A stretch of 64,000 nt of DNA from positions 1,771,001-1,835,000 of the forward strand of contig NZ_JADBEC010000001.1 in the NCBI RefSeq assembly GCF_014873945.1, written 5' to 3'. Positions 1 through 9,433 of this stretch are shown here, one piece after another. Source of the stretch: Rhizobium viscosum. GTDB lineage: Bacteria; Pseudomonadota; Alphaproteobacteria; Rhizobiales; Rhizobiaceae. A program made the translations under genes and the position numbers. The notes below the pieces were generated by a model. It was given only the letters and a program-made list of their open reading frames with translations, did no database searches and was not told where the DNA came from. Position 1 is the stretch's first letter. The number at the start of each line of letters is the position of its first letter.

Positions 1-2
1 AC

Positions 3-692
3 GCCGAATATGGCGAGGGCGATCCGATCCTCTTCATCCACGGCGGGCTTGGAAATGCCGATGTCTGGGGCCATCAGGTCGCCGATTTCGCCAAGGATCA
101 CCTTGTCATCGTCGCTGACAGCCGCGGGCATGGGCGCTCGACGCGCAGCCAGCAACCCTTCGGCTATGATCTGATGACATCGGATTACGCAGCACTTCTC
201 GACTATCTGAAAATCGGCAAGGTGACGCTGGTCGGCTGGTCGGACGGCGGCATCATCGGCATCGATATGGCGATGAAATATCCGAAGAAACTCACGCGCG
301 TCATCGCCCAGGCGGCAAATGTCACGACCGACGGCGTGAAATCCGACGTCATGAACGACAAGACCTTCAACGACTACATCAATGTCGCTGGCGAATATTA
401 CAAGAAGCTGTCGCCGACGCCGAACGAATACGACGCTTTCGTCAAACAAATCTCGGAAATGTGGGCGACACAGCCTTCCTGGACGGCAGCGGATCTCGGA
501 AAGATCACGATACCCGTCACGCTCGCCATCGGCGATCATGACGAGGCCGTGAAGATTGACCATACGGAGATGATGGCGAAGGAAATTCCAGGTGCAAAAC
601 TCGTCATCCTGAAGGATGCCAGCCATTTCGCCATGCTGCAGGATCCCCAAGGATACGATGCAATGATCCGGGATGCCATGGCGGGACGCTGA
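3..692 (+). CDS. alpha/beta-fold hydrolase, 5' end outside window
   Basis: The reading frame is open from the left edge, so the N-terminus is missing; the first ATG in frame, at 174, is internal. The visible 229 residues hold the oxyanion-hole motif HGG near the start, the nucleophile elbow GWSDGG, a late acidic residue in GDHDEA and the catalytic His in DASHF. Together these give a complete Ser-Asp-His hydrolase of the alpha/beta fold. The substrate cannot be told. It lies directly upstream of rpsO, a place usually held by truB in related genomes as far as I recall. A separate 150-base gap before rpsO suggests it is not part of the ribosomal operon. Confidence 0.85.
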   Translation, partial: AEYGEGDPILFIHGGLGNADVWGHQVADFAKDHLVIVADSRGHGRSTRSQQPFGYDLMTSDYAALLDYLKIGKVTLVGWSDGGIIGIDMAMKYPKKLTRVIAQAANVTTDGVKSDVMNDKTFNDYINVAGEYYKKLSPTPNEYDAFVKQISEMWATQPSWTAADLGKITIPVTLAIGDHDEAVKIDHTEMMAKEIPGAKLVILKDASHFAMLQDPQGYDAMIRDAMAGR

Positions 693-844
693 AACCGCTA
701 CGGGTGCCCCCCTCTTTCCAACGCTGCTTATTTGGTTTATAGGCAGCGCCAGCATCAGGGTATCCCCGATTGCATTCGCGACCAAGGCTGGACGACATCC
801 CGGCTTTTGGCGACTTAAATTCCTCTCAACGAAAGGATTGTCCG

Positions 845-1114
845 ATGTCGATCACTGCTGAGCGCAAGGCTGCGCTGATCAAGGAATATGCGACCGCCGA
901 AGGTGACACCGGTTCGCCGGAAGTACAGGTTGCGATCCTCACCGAGCGCATCAACAACCTGACCGAACACTTCAAGGACCACAAGAAGGATAACCATTCC
1001 CGCCGTGGTCTGCTGACGCTCGTTTCCAGCCGCCGCTCGCTTCTTGACTATCTCAAGAAGAAGGACGAAGGCCGCTACACCAAGCTGATCAACGGCCTGG
1101 GTATCCGCCGCTAA
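845..1114 (+). CDS. rpsO: 30S ribosomal protein S15
   Basis: The 89-residue product has the usual S15 length and the typical helical core ([34 protein letters not shown], LIxxLGIRR end). S15 binds 16S rRNA and nucleates the platform of the small subunit. The start at 845 is chosen because translation from MSITAERK matches the family and AAAGGA lies 8 bases upstream; an earlier in-frame start at 770 would add foreign residues. pnp follows in the same direction after a strong hairpin, the classic rpsO-pnp arrangement. Confidence 0.97.
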   Translation: MSITAERKAALIKEYATAEGDTGSPEVQVAILTERINNLTEHFKDHKKDNHSRRGLLTLVSSRRSLLDYLKKKDEGRYTKLINGLGIRR

Positions 1115-1120
1115 TGATTT

Positions 1121-1157
1121 TTCGGCGGGCGAAGCACTTCGCCCGCCGAATGTTTTT
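1121..1157 (+). terminator. rpsO terminator / rpsO-pnp hairpin
   Basis: A perfect 13-bp stem (TTCGGCGGGCGAA at 1121-1133 with its complement at 1138-1150) has a GCAC loop and is followed by TGTTTTT. It begins 6 bases after the rpsO stop. In other bacteria the hairpin at this place both ends rpsO transcripts and serves as a processing site. Confidence 0.85.
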
Positions 1158-1446
1158 CGGGAGTACCTCTCCCGGTGACATTTTCCAGGCGCGCGCTATC
1201 TGCGTGAACGGAAAGACGGCAGGCCCGGATGGGCCGGTTCTGCCAGACCAATCGTTGACCTGTCATGGGGCAGGATTGCCGGATGCTTTCGGCCAGAGTT
1301 TCGCAAGAGCTTTGGCCCGGTTTCCCAAGGGAAATCGTCCGCTCGAAGCTTCCCGTTGTCTTGCCCGTGATGCGTCACACTGATTGTGGTCGACGCTGTG
1401 CTGCTCCTCACGGAGACGGCGCGTCGGCTGCATTGAAGGACAAGAC
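1158..1446 (+). promoter_or_regulatory. pnp leader region
   Basis: About 290 bases lie between the rpsO terminator and pnp and contain no credible gene. PNPase autoregulates through its leader in E. coli, and a comparable leader could sit here, but I see no clear double-stranded stem that would prove it. The pnp ribosome binding site AAGGA is at 1436-1440. Confidence 0.4.
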
Positions 1447-3597
1447 ATGTTCGATACACATAAAGTAGAAATCGAGTGGGCAGGCCGCCCGCTCAAGCTC
1501 GAGACCGGCAAGATCGCCCGTCAGGCTGACGGCGCCGTGCTTGCCACCTATGGCGAAACCGTCGTTCTCGCGACCGTCGTTTCCGCCAAGGCGCCGAAGC
1601 CCGGCCAGGACTTCTTCCCGCTGACGGTCAACTATCAGGAAAAGACCTATGCGGCCGGCAAGATCCCCGGCGGATATTTCAAGCGCGAAGGTCGCCCGAG
1701 CGAAAACGAAACGCTCGTTTCTCGCCTGATCGACCGCCCGATCCGTCCGCTCTTCCCGGAAGGCTATAAGAACGACACGCAGGTCGTCGTCACCGTCATC
1801 CAGCACGACCTCGAGAACGATCCGGACATCCTGTCCATGGTCGCGACCTCCGCTGCGCTGACGCTTTCCGGCATTCCCTTCATGGGCCCGGTCGGCGGCG
1901 CGCGCGTCGGCTATATCAACGGCGAATACGTTCTCAATCCGCATCTCGACGAGATGGACGAGTCGACCCTCGACCTCGTCGTTGCCGGTACCTACGACGC
2001 CGTTCTGATGGTTGAATCCGAAGCCAAGGAACTGCCGGAAGACGTCATGCTCGGCGCCGTCATGTTCGGCCACAAGGGCTTCCAGCCGGTTCTCGACGCG
2101 ATCATCAAGCTCGCCGAAGTGGCCGCCAAGGAGCCGCGTGACTTCCAGCCGGAAGACTATTCCGAACTCGAAGGCGAAATGCTGAAGCATTTCGAAGCGG
2201 AACTCCGCGAAGCCTACAAGATCACCCAGAAAGCTGACCGTTACGCCGCCGTCGACGCCGTCAAGGCGAAGGTGAAGGCTCATTTCCTGCCGGAAGGCGT
2301 CGAAGCCAAGTATACGCCCGAAGAAGTCGGCGCGATCTTCAAGCACCTGCAGGCCAAGATCGTTCGCTGGAACATTCTCGACACCAAGAGCCGCATCGAC
2401 GGCCGCGATCTGGAAACAGTTCGCCCGATCGTTGCCGAAGTCGGCCTGCTGCCGCGGACGCACGGTTCGGCCCTCTTCACCCGTGGTGAAACCCAGGCCA
2501 TCGTCGTTGCCACGCTCGGCACCGGCGAAGATGAGCAGTATGTCGATTCCTTGACGGGCATGTACAAGGAAAACTTCATGCTGCACTACAACTTCCCGCC
2601 CTACTCGGTCGGTGAGACGGGCCGCATGGGTTCGCCGGGCCGTCGCGAAATCGGCCACGGCAAGCTTGCATGGCGCGCCATCCACCCGATGCTGCCGTCG
2701 GCAGAGCAGTTCCCCTACACGCTGCGTGTGGTCTCTGAAATTACCGAATCCAACGGTTCGTCCTCCATGGCAACCGTCTGCGGCACCTCGCTGGCGCTGA
2801 TGGATGCAGGTGTACCGCTCGCAAAGCCGGTTGCCGGTATCGCCATGGGCCTGATCCTCGAAGGTGATCGCTTCGCAGTCCTCTCCGACATTCTCGGTGA
2901 TGAAGACCACCTCGGCGACATGGACTTCAAGGTTGCAGGTACCGCTGACGGCATTACCTCGCTGCAGATGGACATCAAGATCGCCGGTATTACCGAAGAG
3001 ATCATGAAGGTCGCTCTCAGCCAGGCTCAGGGTGGTCGCGCCCACATCCTCGGCGAAATGGCCAAGGCCATCACCGAAAGCCGTGGCCAGCTCGGCGAAT
3101 TCGCTCCGCGCATCGAAGTCATGAACATTCCGGTCGACAAGATCCGCGAAGTCATCGGCTCCGGCGGCAAGGTCATCCGCGAAATCGTCGAAAAGACCGG
3201 CGCGAAGATCAACATCGAGGACGACGGCACCGTCAAGATCGCCTCCTCCTCGGGCAAGGAAATCGAAGCCGCCCGCAAGTGGATCCACTCGATCGTCGCC
3301 GAGCCGGAAATTGGCCAGATCTACGAAGGTACTGTTGTCAAGACCGCCGACTTCGGCGCCTTCGTCAACTTCTTCGGCGCCCGTGATGGTCTCGTGCACA
3401 TCTCGCAGCTTGCTTCCGAGCGCGTCGCGAAGACCCAGGATGTCGTCAAGGAAGGCGACAAGGTCTGGGTCAAGCTGCTCGGCTTCGACGAGCGCGGCAA
3501 GGTCCGCCTGTCCATGAAGGTTGTCGACCAGGCCACCGGCCAGGAAATCCCGGCCGCCGAAAAGGGCGACAAGAAGAAGGATGAAGCGGCCGAATAA
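1447..3597 (+). CDS. pnp: polyribonucleotide nucleotidyltransferase (PNPase)
   Basis: The 716-residue product is the standard PNPase, a phosphorolytic 3'-5' exoribonuclease of the degradosome. Order of domains: RNase PH-like 1 (about 5-215), helical linker (240-310), RNase PH-like 2 (315-545, with the acidic [10 protein letters not shown] motif), KH (about 555-615, [11 protein letters not shown]) and S1 (about 620-690), then a Lys/Glu tail. ATG 1447 is preceded by GAAGGA at a 6-base spacing; a longer frame from 1384 has no family-like residues. It is followed by its own terminator. Confidence 0.97.
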   Translation: MFDTHKVEIEWAGRPLKLETGKIARQADGAVLATYGETVVLATVVSAKAPKPGQDFFPLTVNYQEKTYAAGKIPGGYFKREGRPSENETLVSRLIDRPIRPLFPEGYKNDTQVVVTVIQHDLENDPDILSMVATSAALTLSGIPFMGPVGGARVGYINGEYVLNPHLDEMDESTLDLVVAGTYDAVLMVESEAKELPEDVMLGAVMFGHKGFQPVLDAIIKLAEVAAKEPRDFQPEDYSELEGEMLKHFEAELREAYKITQKADRYAAVDAVKAKVKAHFLPEGVEAKYTPEEVGAIFKHLQAKIVRWNILDTKSRIDGRDLETVRPIVAEVGLLPRTHGSALFTRGETQAIVVATLGTGEDEQYVDSLTGMYKENFMLHYNFPPYSVGETGRMGSPGRREIGHGKLAWRAIHPMLPSAEQFPYTLRVVSEITESNGSSSMATVCGTSLALMDAGVPLAKPVAGIAMGLILEGDRFAVLSDILGDEDHLGDMDFKVAGTADGITSLQMDIKIAGITEEIMKVALSQAQGGRAHILGEMAKAITESRGQLGEFAPRIEVMNIPVDKIREVIGSGGKVIREIVEKTGAKINIEDDGTVKIASSSGKEIEAARKWIHSIVAEPEIGQIYEGTVVKTADFGAFVNFFGARDGLVHISQLASERVAKTQDVVKEGDKVWVKLLGFDERGKVRLSMKVVDQATGQEIPAAEKGDKKKDEAAE

Positions 3598-3621
3598 GCC
3601 GCGCCTTCTCCGCTGATATCC

Positions 3622-3652
3622 GGGCGCGGGACTGTTTCCGCGCCCTTTTTTT
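3622..3652 (+). terminator. pnp rho-independent terminator
   Basis: An 8-bp stem GGGCGCGG / CCGCGCCC (3622-3629 and 3638-3645) is followed at once by seven T (3646-3652). Confidence 0.9.
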
Positions 3653-3730
3653 GTATTCGACCTTTGCGCAATTGCGGACGAAAACCGCTGCGCAGTTTCC
3701 TGGAATTGCTCCAGATGACGGGACCAGATC

Positions 3731-4747
3731 ATGAGCCGCGAGACGCTGAAGACCCTTTTCCACCCCTTTGCCAGCGAAACCGTCACGCCGCCCGGCGAAG
3801 GCGAGCGTGTGCTCTTCCTCGGCGCCGAGGCGGGCTTCGCACTGCCCGAGGGCTTTACCGCGTCCCTGGAGGCCGTACAGGGCTTCAAGCCCCTCTACAG
3901 GCAGCTTCTGGCGCAGCGCATCGAGGCGAAGCCGGAGATCGACGGTGAAGACTATGATGCAGCGCTGGTGCTCTGCACCAAGCACAAGGGCGAAAACGAA
4001 GCCAATATCGCCGCCGCCCTTTCCCGCGTGAAGGCTGGCGGGCTGATCGTCGTCGCCGGCGGCAAGGAGGACGGTATCCAGCCGCTGCGCAAGCGTGTGG
4101 AAGGTTTCGGCCTCGATACCGAGCATATGCCGAAATATCATGGTGTCGCCTTCTGGTTCGGCCGGCCGGCCGATGTCAGCGAGATCGTTGCGAAGTTCGG
4201 CAAGTCGTCAGTACGTGTCGACGGCCGCTTCATTGCCTCGCCCGGCATGTTCTCGCATGACCGGCTGGACGCCGGTTCGCAGCTTCTCGCCTCGCGACTG
4301 CCAACCGATTTTACCGGCGATGCGGCCGATTTCGGCGCCGGCTGGGGCTATCTCTCCATCGAACTGGCGCAGAAGTCTCCAAACCTTGCCCGCCTTGACC
4401 TCTACGAGGCCAACCACGAGGCCCTGGAGGCCGCCAAGGCCAATCTGGCGGAGAATTGCCCGGACGCGCCTGTGCGCTTCTTCTGGCACGATCTGGCAGG
4501 CGAGCAGGTGCGGGACAAATACGATCTCGTCATCATGAACCCGCCCTTCCATGAGGGCCATGCGGCTGAGCCCTCACTCGGACAGGCGATGATCAAGACG
4601 GCGGCCTCTTCGCTGCGCGGCGGCGGGCGGTTGATGCTGGTGGCCAACCGCGGCCTGCCATATGAACCGGTGCTTGCGGAGCATTTCAAGGACAGCGGCG
4701 AAACCTGCCGCAATGCCCGTTTCAAGGTGTTGTGGGCCCGAAAATAG
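3731..4747 (+). CDS. class I SAM methyltransferase, RsmC-like (16S rRNA G1207)
   Basis: The 338-residue product has a degenerate N-terminal half and a catalytic C-terminal half, the layout of RsmC/RlmG enzymes. Motif I reads DFGAGWGYLS (about residue 199) and the base-amine motif reads NPPFHEG (about residue 270). RsmC methylates N2 of G1207 of 16S rRNA; assignment to that exact base is by family resemblance only. It starts 70 bases past the pnp terminator and ends just before a shared terminator with fabI, so it is probably monocistronic. Confidence 0.8.
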   Translation: MSRETLKTLFHPFASETVTPPGEGERVLFLGAEAGFALPEGFTASLEAVQGFKPLYRQLLAQRIEAKPEIDGEDYDAALVLCTKHKGENEANIAAALSRVKAGGLIVVAGGKEDGIQPLRKRVEGFGLDTEHMPKYHGVAFWFGRPADVSEIVAKFGKSSVRVDGRFIASPGMFSHDRLDAGSQLLASRLPTDFTGDAADFGAGWGYLSIELAQKSPNLARLDLYEANHEALEAAKANLAENCPDAPVRFFWHDLAGEQVRDKYDLVIMNPPFHEGHAAEPSLGQAMIKTAASSLRGGGRLMLVANRGLPYEPVLAEHFKDSGETCRNARFKVLWARK

Positions 4748-4756
4748 ATGGACAAT

Positions 4757-4789
4757 AAAAAAGGCGGCCGATGGCCGCCTTTTCTTTTT
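4757..4789. terminator. bidirectional terminator between rsmC-like gene and fabI
   Basis: AAGGCGGCC / GGCCGCCTT stem with a GAT loop is flanked by A6 on the left and TTTTCTTTTT on the right, so it works on either strand for the two convergent genes. Confidence 0.85.
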
Positions 4790-4804
4790 GAGCCTTGTCC
4801 GGCC

Positions 4805-5611
4805 TTACTCGACGTCTGCCTTGCGCAGCGTCTCCAGTGTCGGCATGGAGGTGATGTTGTAGCCGGCATCCACGAAGTGGATTTCGCCCGTCACGCCCAT
4901 CGAGAGATCCGAAAGCAGGTACAGTGCCGAGCTGCCGACGTGATCGATGGTGACGGTCTTGCGCAGCGGTGCGTTGCGCTGGTTCCATGACAGGATGGCA
5001 CGGGCATCGGAAATGCCGGCGCCGGCGAGTGTGCGGATCGGGCCTGCCGAGATAGCGTTGACGCGGATGCCGCGCGGACCGTAATCGGCTGCCAGATAAC
5101 GCACGGAAGCTTCCAGAGCAGCCTTGGCGACACCCATGACGTTGTAGTTCGGAATGACGCGTGTGGAGCCGTTATAGGTCAGGGTCAGCATGGTGCCGCC
5201 ATCTTCCATCAACGGCGCACAGCGCTTGGCGATCTCCGTGAAGGAGAAACAGGAGATGACCATGGTACGGCTGAAATTCTCGCGCGTCGTATCGGCGTAG
5301 AGGCCCTTCAGCTCGTTCTTGTCGGAAAAGCCGATGGCATGGACGATGAAATCCAGCTTGCCCCAGCGCTCCTTGATCGCTTCAATGACCGTATCGACCG
5401 AAGCGATATCTTCCACATCGCAGGGGAGCAGAAAGTCGGAGCCGAGTTCAGCCGCCAGCGGCTTGACGCGCTTGCCAAGTGCATCGCCCTGGAAGGTGAA
5501 AGCCAGTTCTGCGCCCTGTGCAGCGAGCGCCTTCGAAATCCCCCAGGCGATCGAATGGTTGTTTGCGACGCCCATGATGAGGCCGCGCTTACCCTGCATG
5601 ATTCCCGTCAT
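4805..5611 (-). CDS. fabI: enoyl-[acyl-carrier-protein] reductase (NADH)
   Basis: The 268-residue short-chain dehydrogenase has the FabI cofactor segment GVANNHSIAWGI (residues 14-25) and the catalytic pair Tyr156-x6-Lys163. It reduces the trans-2 double bond in each round of type II fatty acid synthesis. The start at 5611 follows the fabB stop by one base (TAA-C-ATG), so the two genes are translationally linked. Rhizobia often carry a second fabI elsewhere; this is the copy of the fabA-fabB-fabI operon. Confidence 0.93.
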   Translation of the reverse strand: MTGIMQGKRGLIMGVANNHSIAWGISKALAAQGAELAFTFQGDALGKRVKPLAAELGSDFLLPCDVEDIASVDTVIEAIKERWGKLDFIVHAIGFSDKNELKGLYADTTRENFSRTMVISCFSFTEIAKRCAPLMEDGGTMLTLTYNGSTRVIPNYNVMGVAKAALEASVRYLAADYGPRGIRVNAISAGPIRTLAGAGISDARAILSWNQRNAPLRKTVTIDHVGSSALYLLSDLSMGVTGEIHFVDAGYNITSMPTLETLRKADVE

Positions 5612-5612
5612 G

Positions 5613-6848
5613 TTATTGTCCGTTATAGCGCTGGAATACGAGCGTGGCGTTGGTGCCGCCGAAGCCGAAGGAGTTGGAGAGGGCGAGGTCGATCTTCGCA
5701 TTGTCGATGCGCTTGCGGACGACCGGCACGCCGTCGAATTCCGGATCGAGTTCCTTGATATGTGCGCTTTCGCCGATGAAGCCTTCCTGCATCATCAGCA
5801 GGGAATAGATCGATTCCTGCACGCCGGCGGCGCCGAGCGAATGGCCCGTCAGCGACTTGGTGGACTGGATATGCGGCAGCTTGTCGCCGAAGACTTCGCG
5901 GATGGCGCCGATTTCCTTGCTGTCGCCCACCGGCGTCGAGGTCCCGTGCGTGTTGATGTAGTCGATATCGCCCTTCACGGTCGCCAGCGCCTGGCGCATG
6001 CAGCGCGCAGCACCTTCACCCGAGGGAGCGACCATGTCATAGCCGTCGGAGGTCGCGCCGTAGCCGACGACTTCCGCATAGATCTTGGCGCCGCGCGCCT
6101 TGGCATGTTCCAACTCTTCAAGCACGAGGACGCCTGCGCCGCCGGCGATGACGAAGCCATCACGGCTGACATCATAGGCGCGCGAAGCCGATTCCGGCGT
6201 GTCGTTATACTTGGAGGACATGGCGCCCATGGCATCGAAGAGGTTCGACATGGTCCAGTCGAGGTCCTCATGGCCGCCGGCAAACATCATGTCCTGCTTG
6301 CCCCACTGGATCATTTCGACTGCATTGCCGATGCAGTGCGCTGACGTGGAGCAGGCAGATGAGATGGAATAGTTGACACCATGGATCTTGAACCAGGTGG
6401 CAAGCGTTGCGGATGCGGTAGACGACATGGCCTTCGGCACGGCGAAGGGGCCGATGCGCTTCGGACTGTTGTTCTTGACGGTGATCTCGGCGGCTTCGAT
6501 GAGCGTGCGCGTGGACGGACCGCCGGAGCCCATGATGATGCCGACGCGTTCGTTTTCGCTGTATTCCTTGTCTTCCAAGCCGGAATCGGCGATCGCCTGC
6601 TTCATGGCAACATGGTTCCAGGCACCGCCCTGCGAGAGGAAGCGCATGGCGCGGCGATCGACCAGTTCGGCGAGCTTGTCGGCGCCGAGTTTGGGGCTGC
6701 CCCAGACTTGGCACTTGAAGCCGTGTTCGGCAAAATCGCTGGAGAAGGAAATACCGGACTTTGCCTGGCGCAGGGATTCGGTGACTTCGGCCGCGTCGTT
6801 TCCGATCGAAGACACGACACCTAGACCCGTGACAACTACCCGTCTCAT
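5613..6848 (-). CDS. fabB: 3-oxoacyl-[acyl-carrier-protein] synthase I
   Basis: The 411-residue condensing enzyme carries the Cys-His-His triad of beta-ketoacyl-ACP synthases: Cys166 in [10 protein letters not shown], His301 in [11 protein letters not shown] and His336 in TGHSLGAAG. FabB elongates unsaturated acyl-ACPs, the step that needs FabA just upstream. It lies second in the fabA-fabB-fabI operon, 45 bases after fabA. Confidence 0.95.
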   Translation of the reverse strand: MRRVVVTGLGVVSSIGNDAAEVTESLRQAKSGISFSSDFAEHGFKCQVWGSPKLGADKLAELVDRRAMRFLSQGGAWNHVAMKQAIADSGLEDKEYSENERVGIIMGSGGPSTRTLIEAAEITVKNNSPKRIGPFAVPKAMSSTASATLATWFKIHGVNYSISSACSTSAHCIGNAVEMIQWGKQDMMFAGGHEDLDWTMSNLFDAMGAMSSKYNDTPESASRAYDVSRDGFVIAGGAGVLVLEELEHAKARGAKIYAEVVGYGATSDGYDMVAPSGEGAARCMRQALATVKGDIDYINTHGTSTPVGDSKEIGAIREVFGDKLPHIQSTKSLTGHSLGAAGVQESIYSLLMMQEGFIGESAHIKELDPEFDGVPVVRKRIDNAKIDLALSNSFGFGGTNATLVFQRYNGQ

Positions 6849-6893
6849 CTGATCAAACCCTTGTTGTTTTCGTGAGCCGCTCGAAATGCGGTT

Positions 6894-7409
6894 TCAGGCC
6901 GTCTTGTCTTTCGAGAGACCGACGCGAAGATCGGTCGCTTGATAAATGGTTTCGCCATCCGCCTTCAGCCAGCCATCGGCAGTGCCGAGCACCAGACGGC
7001 CGCGCATGACGCGCTTGAAATCGATACCGTATTCAATCAGCTTCGTGTGCGGACGGACCATGCCCTTGAACTTCACTTCGCCGGTCGAGAGCGCCATGCC
7101 GCGGCCCTGTTCACCGAGCCAACCCAGATAGAAGCCGGTCAGCTGCCACATGCCGTCAAGGCCGAGGCAGCCGGGCATGATCGGATTGCCTTCGAAATGG
7201 CAGGGGAAATACCAGTCGTCAGGGCGAACATCGTATTCGGCCCGCAGATAGCCCTTGTCGAAGGCACCGCCCGTTTCAGAGATATCCGTGATGCGATGAA
7301 CCATCAGCATAGGCGGCAAAGGCAGTTGCGCATTGCCAGGCCCGAACAGCTCGCCATGTGCGCAGGCAATAAGTTCTTCATACGAGTAGCTGGACTGTCT
7401 GGTCGTCAT
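6894..7409 (-). CDS. fabA: 3-hydroxydecanoyl-[ACP] dehydratase/isomerase
   Basis: The 171-residue hot-dog-fold enzyme has the FabA signature around [17 protein letters not shown], with catalytic His71 and Asp85, matching His70/Asp84 of E. coli FabA. It dehydrates 3-hydroxydecanoyl-ACP and isomerises the product to the cis-3 form, the branch point for unsaturated fatty acids. It is first in the operon and divergent from irr. A G-rich ribosome binding site precedes ATG 7409. Confidence 0.95.
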   Translation of the reverse strand: MTTRQSSYSYEELIACAHGELFGPGNAQLPLPPMLMVHRITDISETGGAFDKGYLRAEYDVRPDDWYFPCHFEGNPIMPGCLGLDGMWQLTGFYLGWLGEQGRGMALSTGEVKFKGMVRPHTKLIEYGIDFKRVMRGRLVLGTADGWLKADGETIYQATDLRVGLSKDKTA

Positions 7410-7632
7410 AAATCTCTGTTTCCCCCCGCGTTCTTGGCGATGGATGTGTGTCTTTAGTCCAAGTTCACGAGAAAATGAAGCGCAAGCATGGCGGCTTCAT
7501 TTCTTCGTTCCGGACTGGGCCTGAGCCAGTATTTGGTGGTCGCATACAGGAAGGCCAAGGCCGCGACCAGACCTAATTGCGTCAAAAGCCCGTTTTTGCG
7601 GCCTTTCGAGGGCTCTTGTCCCCATTGAACTA
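7410..7632. other. fabA/irr divergent intergenic region
   Basis: About 300 bases separate the two divergent starts. A minus-strand frame of 65 codons (7454-7651) has one hydrophobic stretch, but it would have to start at TTG inside the irr promoter palindrome and shows no ribosome binding site, so I do not call it a gene. I see no full Irr-box (ICE) here. Confidence 0.5.
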
Positions 7633-7660
7633 TTGAAAGGCTTTTGCGCAAAAGTTATAT
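7633..7660 (+). promoter_or_regulatory. candidate irr promoter with palindromic spacer
   Basis: TTGAAA at 7633-7638 and TTATAT at 7655-7660 are 16 bases apart. The spacer holds a perfect 14-base palindrome, CTTTTGCGCAAAAG (7641-7654). A protein bound there would block RNA polymerase, so it is a candidate operator. The binding protein is unknown; the site does not resemble the Irr box. Confidence 0.5.
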
Positions 7661-7712
7661 CGCTTTGAACAAACATGATTGCTTTTCGCCAGAATAACCG
7701 GAGTTGGTGTTA

Positions 7713-8132
7713 ATGACGGGTGAGACCCCGATCGCCATTGAGGTCAGGCTGCGCAGCGCAGGCCTGCGTCCCACCCGCCAGCGCGTCGCGCTTGGCGACC
7801 TCCTGTTTGCGAAGGGCGACCGGCACCTGACCGTCGAGGAACTGCACGAGGAAGCGGTTGCCGCCGGCGTGCCGGTGTCGCTCGCGACGGTCTACAACAC
7901 GTTGCATCAGTTCACAGAGGCCGGTCTGATCCGCGTTCTCGCCGTCGAGAGCGCCAAGACCTATTTCGACACCAATGTCTCCGATCACCATCACTTTTTC
8001 GTCGAAGGCGAAAACGAGGTGCTCGATATTCCGATCAGCAATCTGACGATCGCCAATCTGCCGTTGCCGCCCGAGGGCATGGAAATCGCCCATGTCGACG
8101 TGGTGATCCGTCTGCGGCAGAAGCAGGGCTGA
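7713..8132 (+). CDS. irr: Irr, iron response regulator (Fur family)
   Basis: The 139-residue Fur-family regulator has a winged helix in the first half (LRSAGLRPTRQRVALGDLL, then SLATVYNTLHQFTEAGL) and the heme-binding HHH at residues 92-94 that marks Irr. It lacks the GCPWHD heme motif of Bradyrhizobium Irr, as do other Rhizobium Irr proteins. Irr represses or activates iron and heme genes when iron is low. ATG 7713 is preferred over the in-frame TTG 7704 and GTG 7707, because CCGGAG sits 9 bases ahead. It stops 3 bases from the end of the convergent next gene. Confidence 0.92.
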   Translation: MTGETPIAIEVRLRSAGLRPTRQRVALGDLLFAKGDRHLTVEELHEEAVAAGVPVSLATVYNTLHQFTEAGLIRVLAVESAKTYFDTNVSDHHHFFVEGENEVLDIPISNLTIANLPLPPEGMEIAHVDVVIRLRQKQG

Positions 8133-8135
8133 CTT

Positions 8136-8771
8136 TTACATCACATCGTCAGGATGCCGGCCGGGCCTGTGCTTATAGGTCGGGAACGTCCAGCCGAACC
8201 ACAGGGCTCCGCCACGCACCGCAAAGGCTGCCGCGACACCGCAGGCCGACGCGATATAGATCTCAGCGCCTAGCGCGTTGGCGCTGGTAAAGACACCGGA
8301 TCCCACCAGGGCTGCCGTCACGTAGATTTCCGGGCGCAGCAGCACGGATGGTTCGTTTGCCAGGAGATCGCGCAGGATGCCGCCGAAGGTCGCCGTCAGG
8401 GCGCCGGTGACAATGGCGATTGTCGGCGAGCCGGTCGCGGCCAGCCCCTTGGCGGCGCCGAGCACGCAATAGGCGGCAAGACCGACCGCATCCAGCCAGA
8501 TCAGCAGGCGATAGCGCGATTCCAGGAGATGTGCGGTAAAGAAGACGACAATGCCCGCGATGCAGCAGATGACGATATAGAACGGATTCAAAACCCAGAA
8601 GACCGGCACGCGGCCGAGAATAATATCACGTACGGTGCCGCCGCCGGTGCCGGTTACGATCGCAAAGAACAGGAAACCGATCAGGTCCAGCTGCTTGCGC
8701 GAGGCGGCCAGCGCGCCGGTTGCGGCAAAGAGGGCAATGCCGGCGTAATCGAGATAAACAAGCAATGACAT
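8136..8771 (-). CDS. YadS/TRIC-type membrane protein (UPF0126)
   Basis: The 211-residue protein is almost all hydrophobic, with about seven membrane segments in two similar halves. Each half has the glycine motif TGTGGGTVRD (first) or TATFGGILRD (second). This twofold repeat is the signature of the UPF0126 family, related to trimeric intracellular cation channels. Start at 8771 is chosen for GGAGG at a 5-base spacing; ten further codons upstream look non-native. It is convergent with irr and its cargo ion is not known. Confidence 0.85.
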   Translation of the reverse strand: MSLLVYLDYAGIALFAATGALAASRKQLDLIGFLFFAIVTGTGGGTVRDIILGRVPVFWVLNPFYIVICCIAGIVVFFTAHLLESRYRLLIWLDAVGLAAYCVLGAAKGLAATGSPTIAIVTGALTATFGGILRDLLANEPSVLLRPEIYVTAALVGSGVFTSANALGAEIYIASACGVAAAFAVRGGALWFGWTFPTYKHRPGRHPDDVM

Positions 8772-8884
8772 CAAGGCCTCCAAACCGGCGGAACGAGGCA
8801 CACTGAATCATCGCGGCAAGGGCGGCGCAAGGCGGCGCACTCAGAATGGAAGGCCAGAGAGCCTTTATCCATAAGAGGAAAGCC

Positions 8885-9358
8885 GTGAAGACGCTGTTGC
8901 CCGTACTCCTGAACGTCGTTTTGCTGCTGGTTATGCCAGTCGCGGCCTTCGCACAGCAATCGCTGATCTCTGACCCGGAGATCTACGAGAAGAAGCATTT
9001 CCAGGAGCAATGCACGGAAGCATCCTTCGGTGAGGGCTTCCTCACCCGCCAGGATATCAACAATGACGGGCTGATGGACGCGGTCGTCAACGAGGGCGAA
9101 CTCACCTGCGACGGCCAGAAGGGTCCGCAATGCAACGAAGACGGCTGCACCTATAATTTTTATCTGCAGGTGGCCGAAGGCGGCTACTTCATGATCGCGA
9201 CCGCGCAGATCTATGGCTACGACTTCGTCCAGCGTTTCGGCAATATGGTGCTCGCCATGAAAATGAACCCGCGATTCTGCGACCGCACCGGCGGCGATCC
9301 TTGCGTCGTCACTACCCGCGTGCGGGGTACGAAATTCGTCACCATCTCCAAGAAATAG
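8885..9358 (+). CDS. secreted hypothetical protein
   Basis: The predicted product has a clean signal peptide (KTLLPVLLNVVLLLVMPVAAFA, cut before QQS) and a mature part with six cysteines that could pair in the periplasm. A loop DINNDGLMDAVV resembles a calcium-binding or FG-GAP-like acidic turn. I do not recognise the family. The GTG at 8885 is preferred because AGAGGAA ends 5 bases ahead; an ATG at 8846 would add 13 charged residues before the signal peptide. It is isolated between two minus-strand membrane-protein genes. Confidence 0.65.
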   Translation: MKTLLPVLLNVVLLLVMPVAAFAQQSLISDPEIYEKKHFQEQCTEASFGEGFLTRQDINNDGLMDAVVNEGELTCDGQKGPQCNEDGCTYNFYLQVAEGGYFMIATAQIYGYDFVQRFGNMVLAMKMNPRFCDRTGGDPCVVTTRVRGTKFVTISKK

Positions 9359-9433
9359 GCCTCAGTTCGGAAAGAACGCCGAGGTGCGGCCGGCGAGGCC
9401 GTACCATTCGCGAAGGCATCCCCAACGGGGCGG

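Noticed and set aside
1408..3888. 826-codon open frame on the minus strand across pnp
   Set aside because: It is the mirror of a strongly codon-biased gene; the translation is full of Arg/Asp/Leu runs with no family motif, and pnp on the plus strand is certain.
7454..7651. 65-codon frame with one hydrophobic stretch between fabA and irr
   Set aside because: It would have to start at TTG inside the irr promoter palindrome and has no ribosome binding site.
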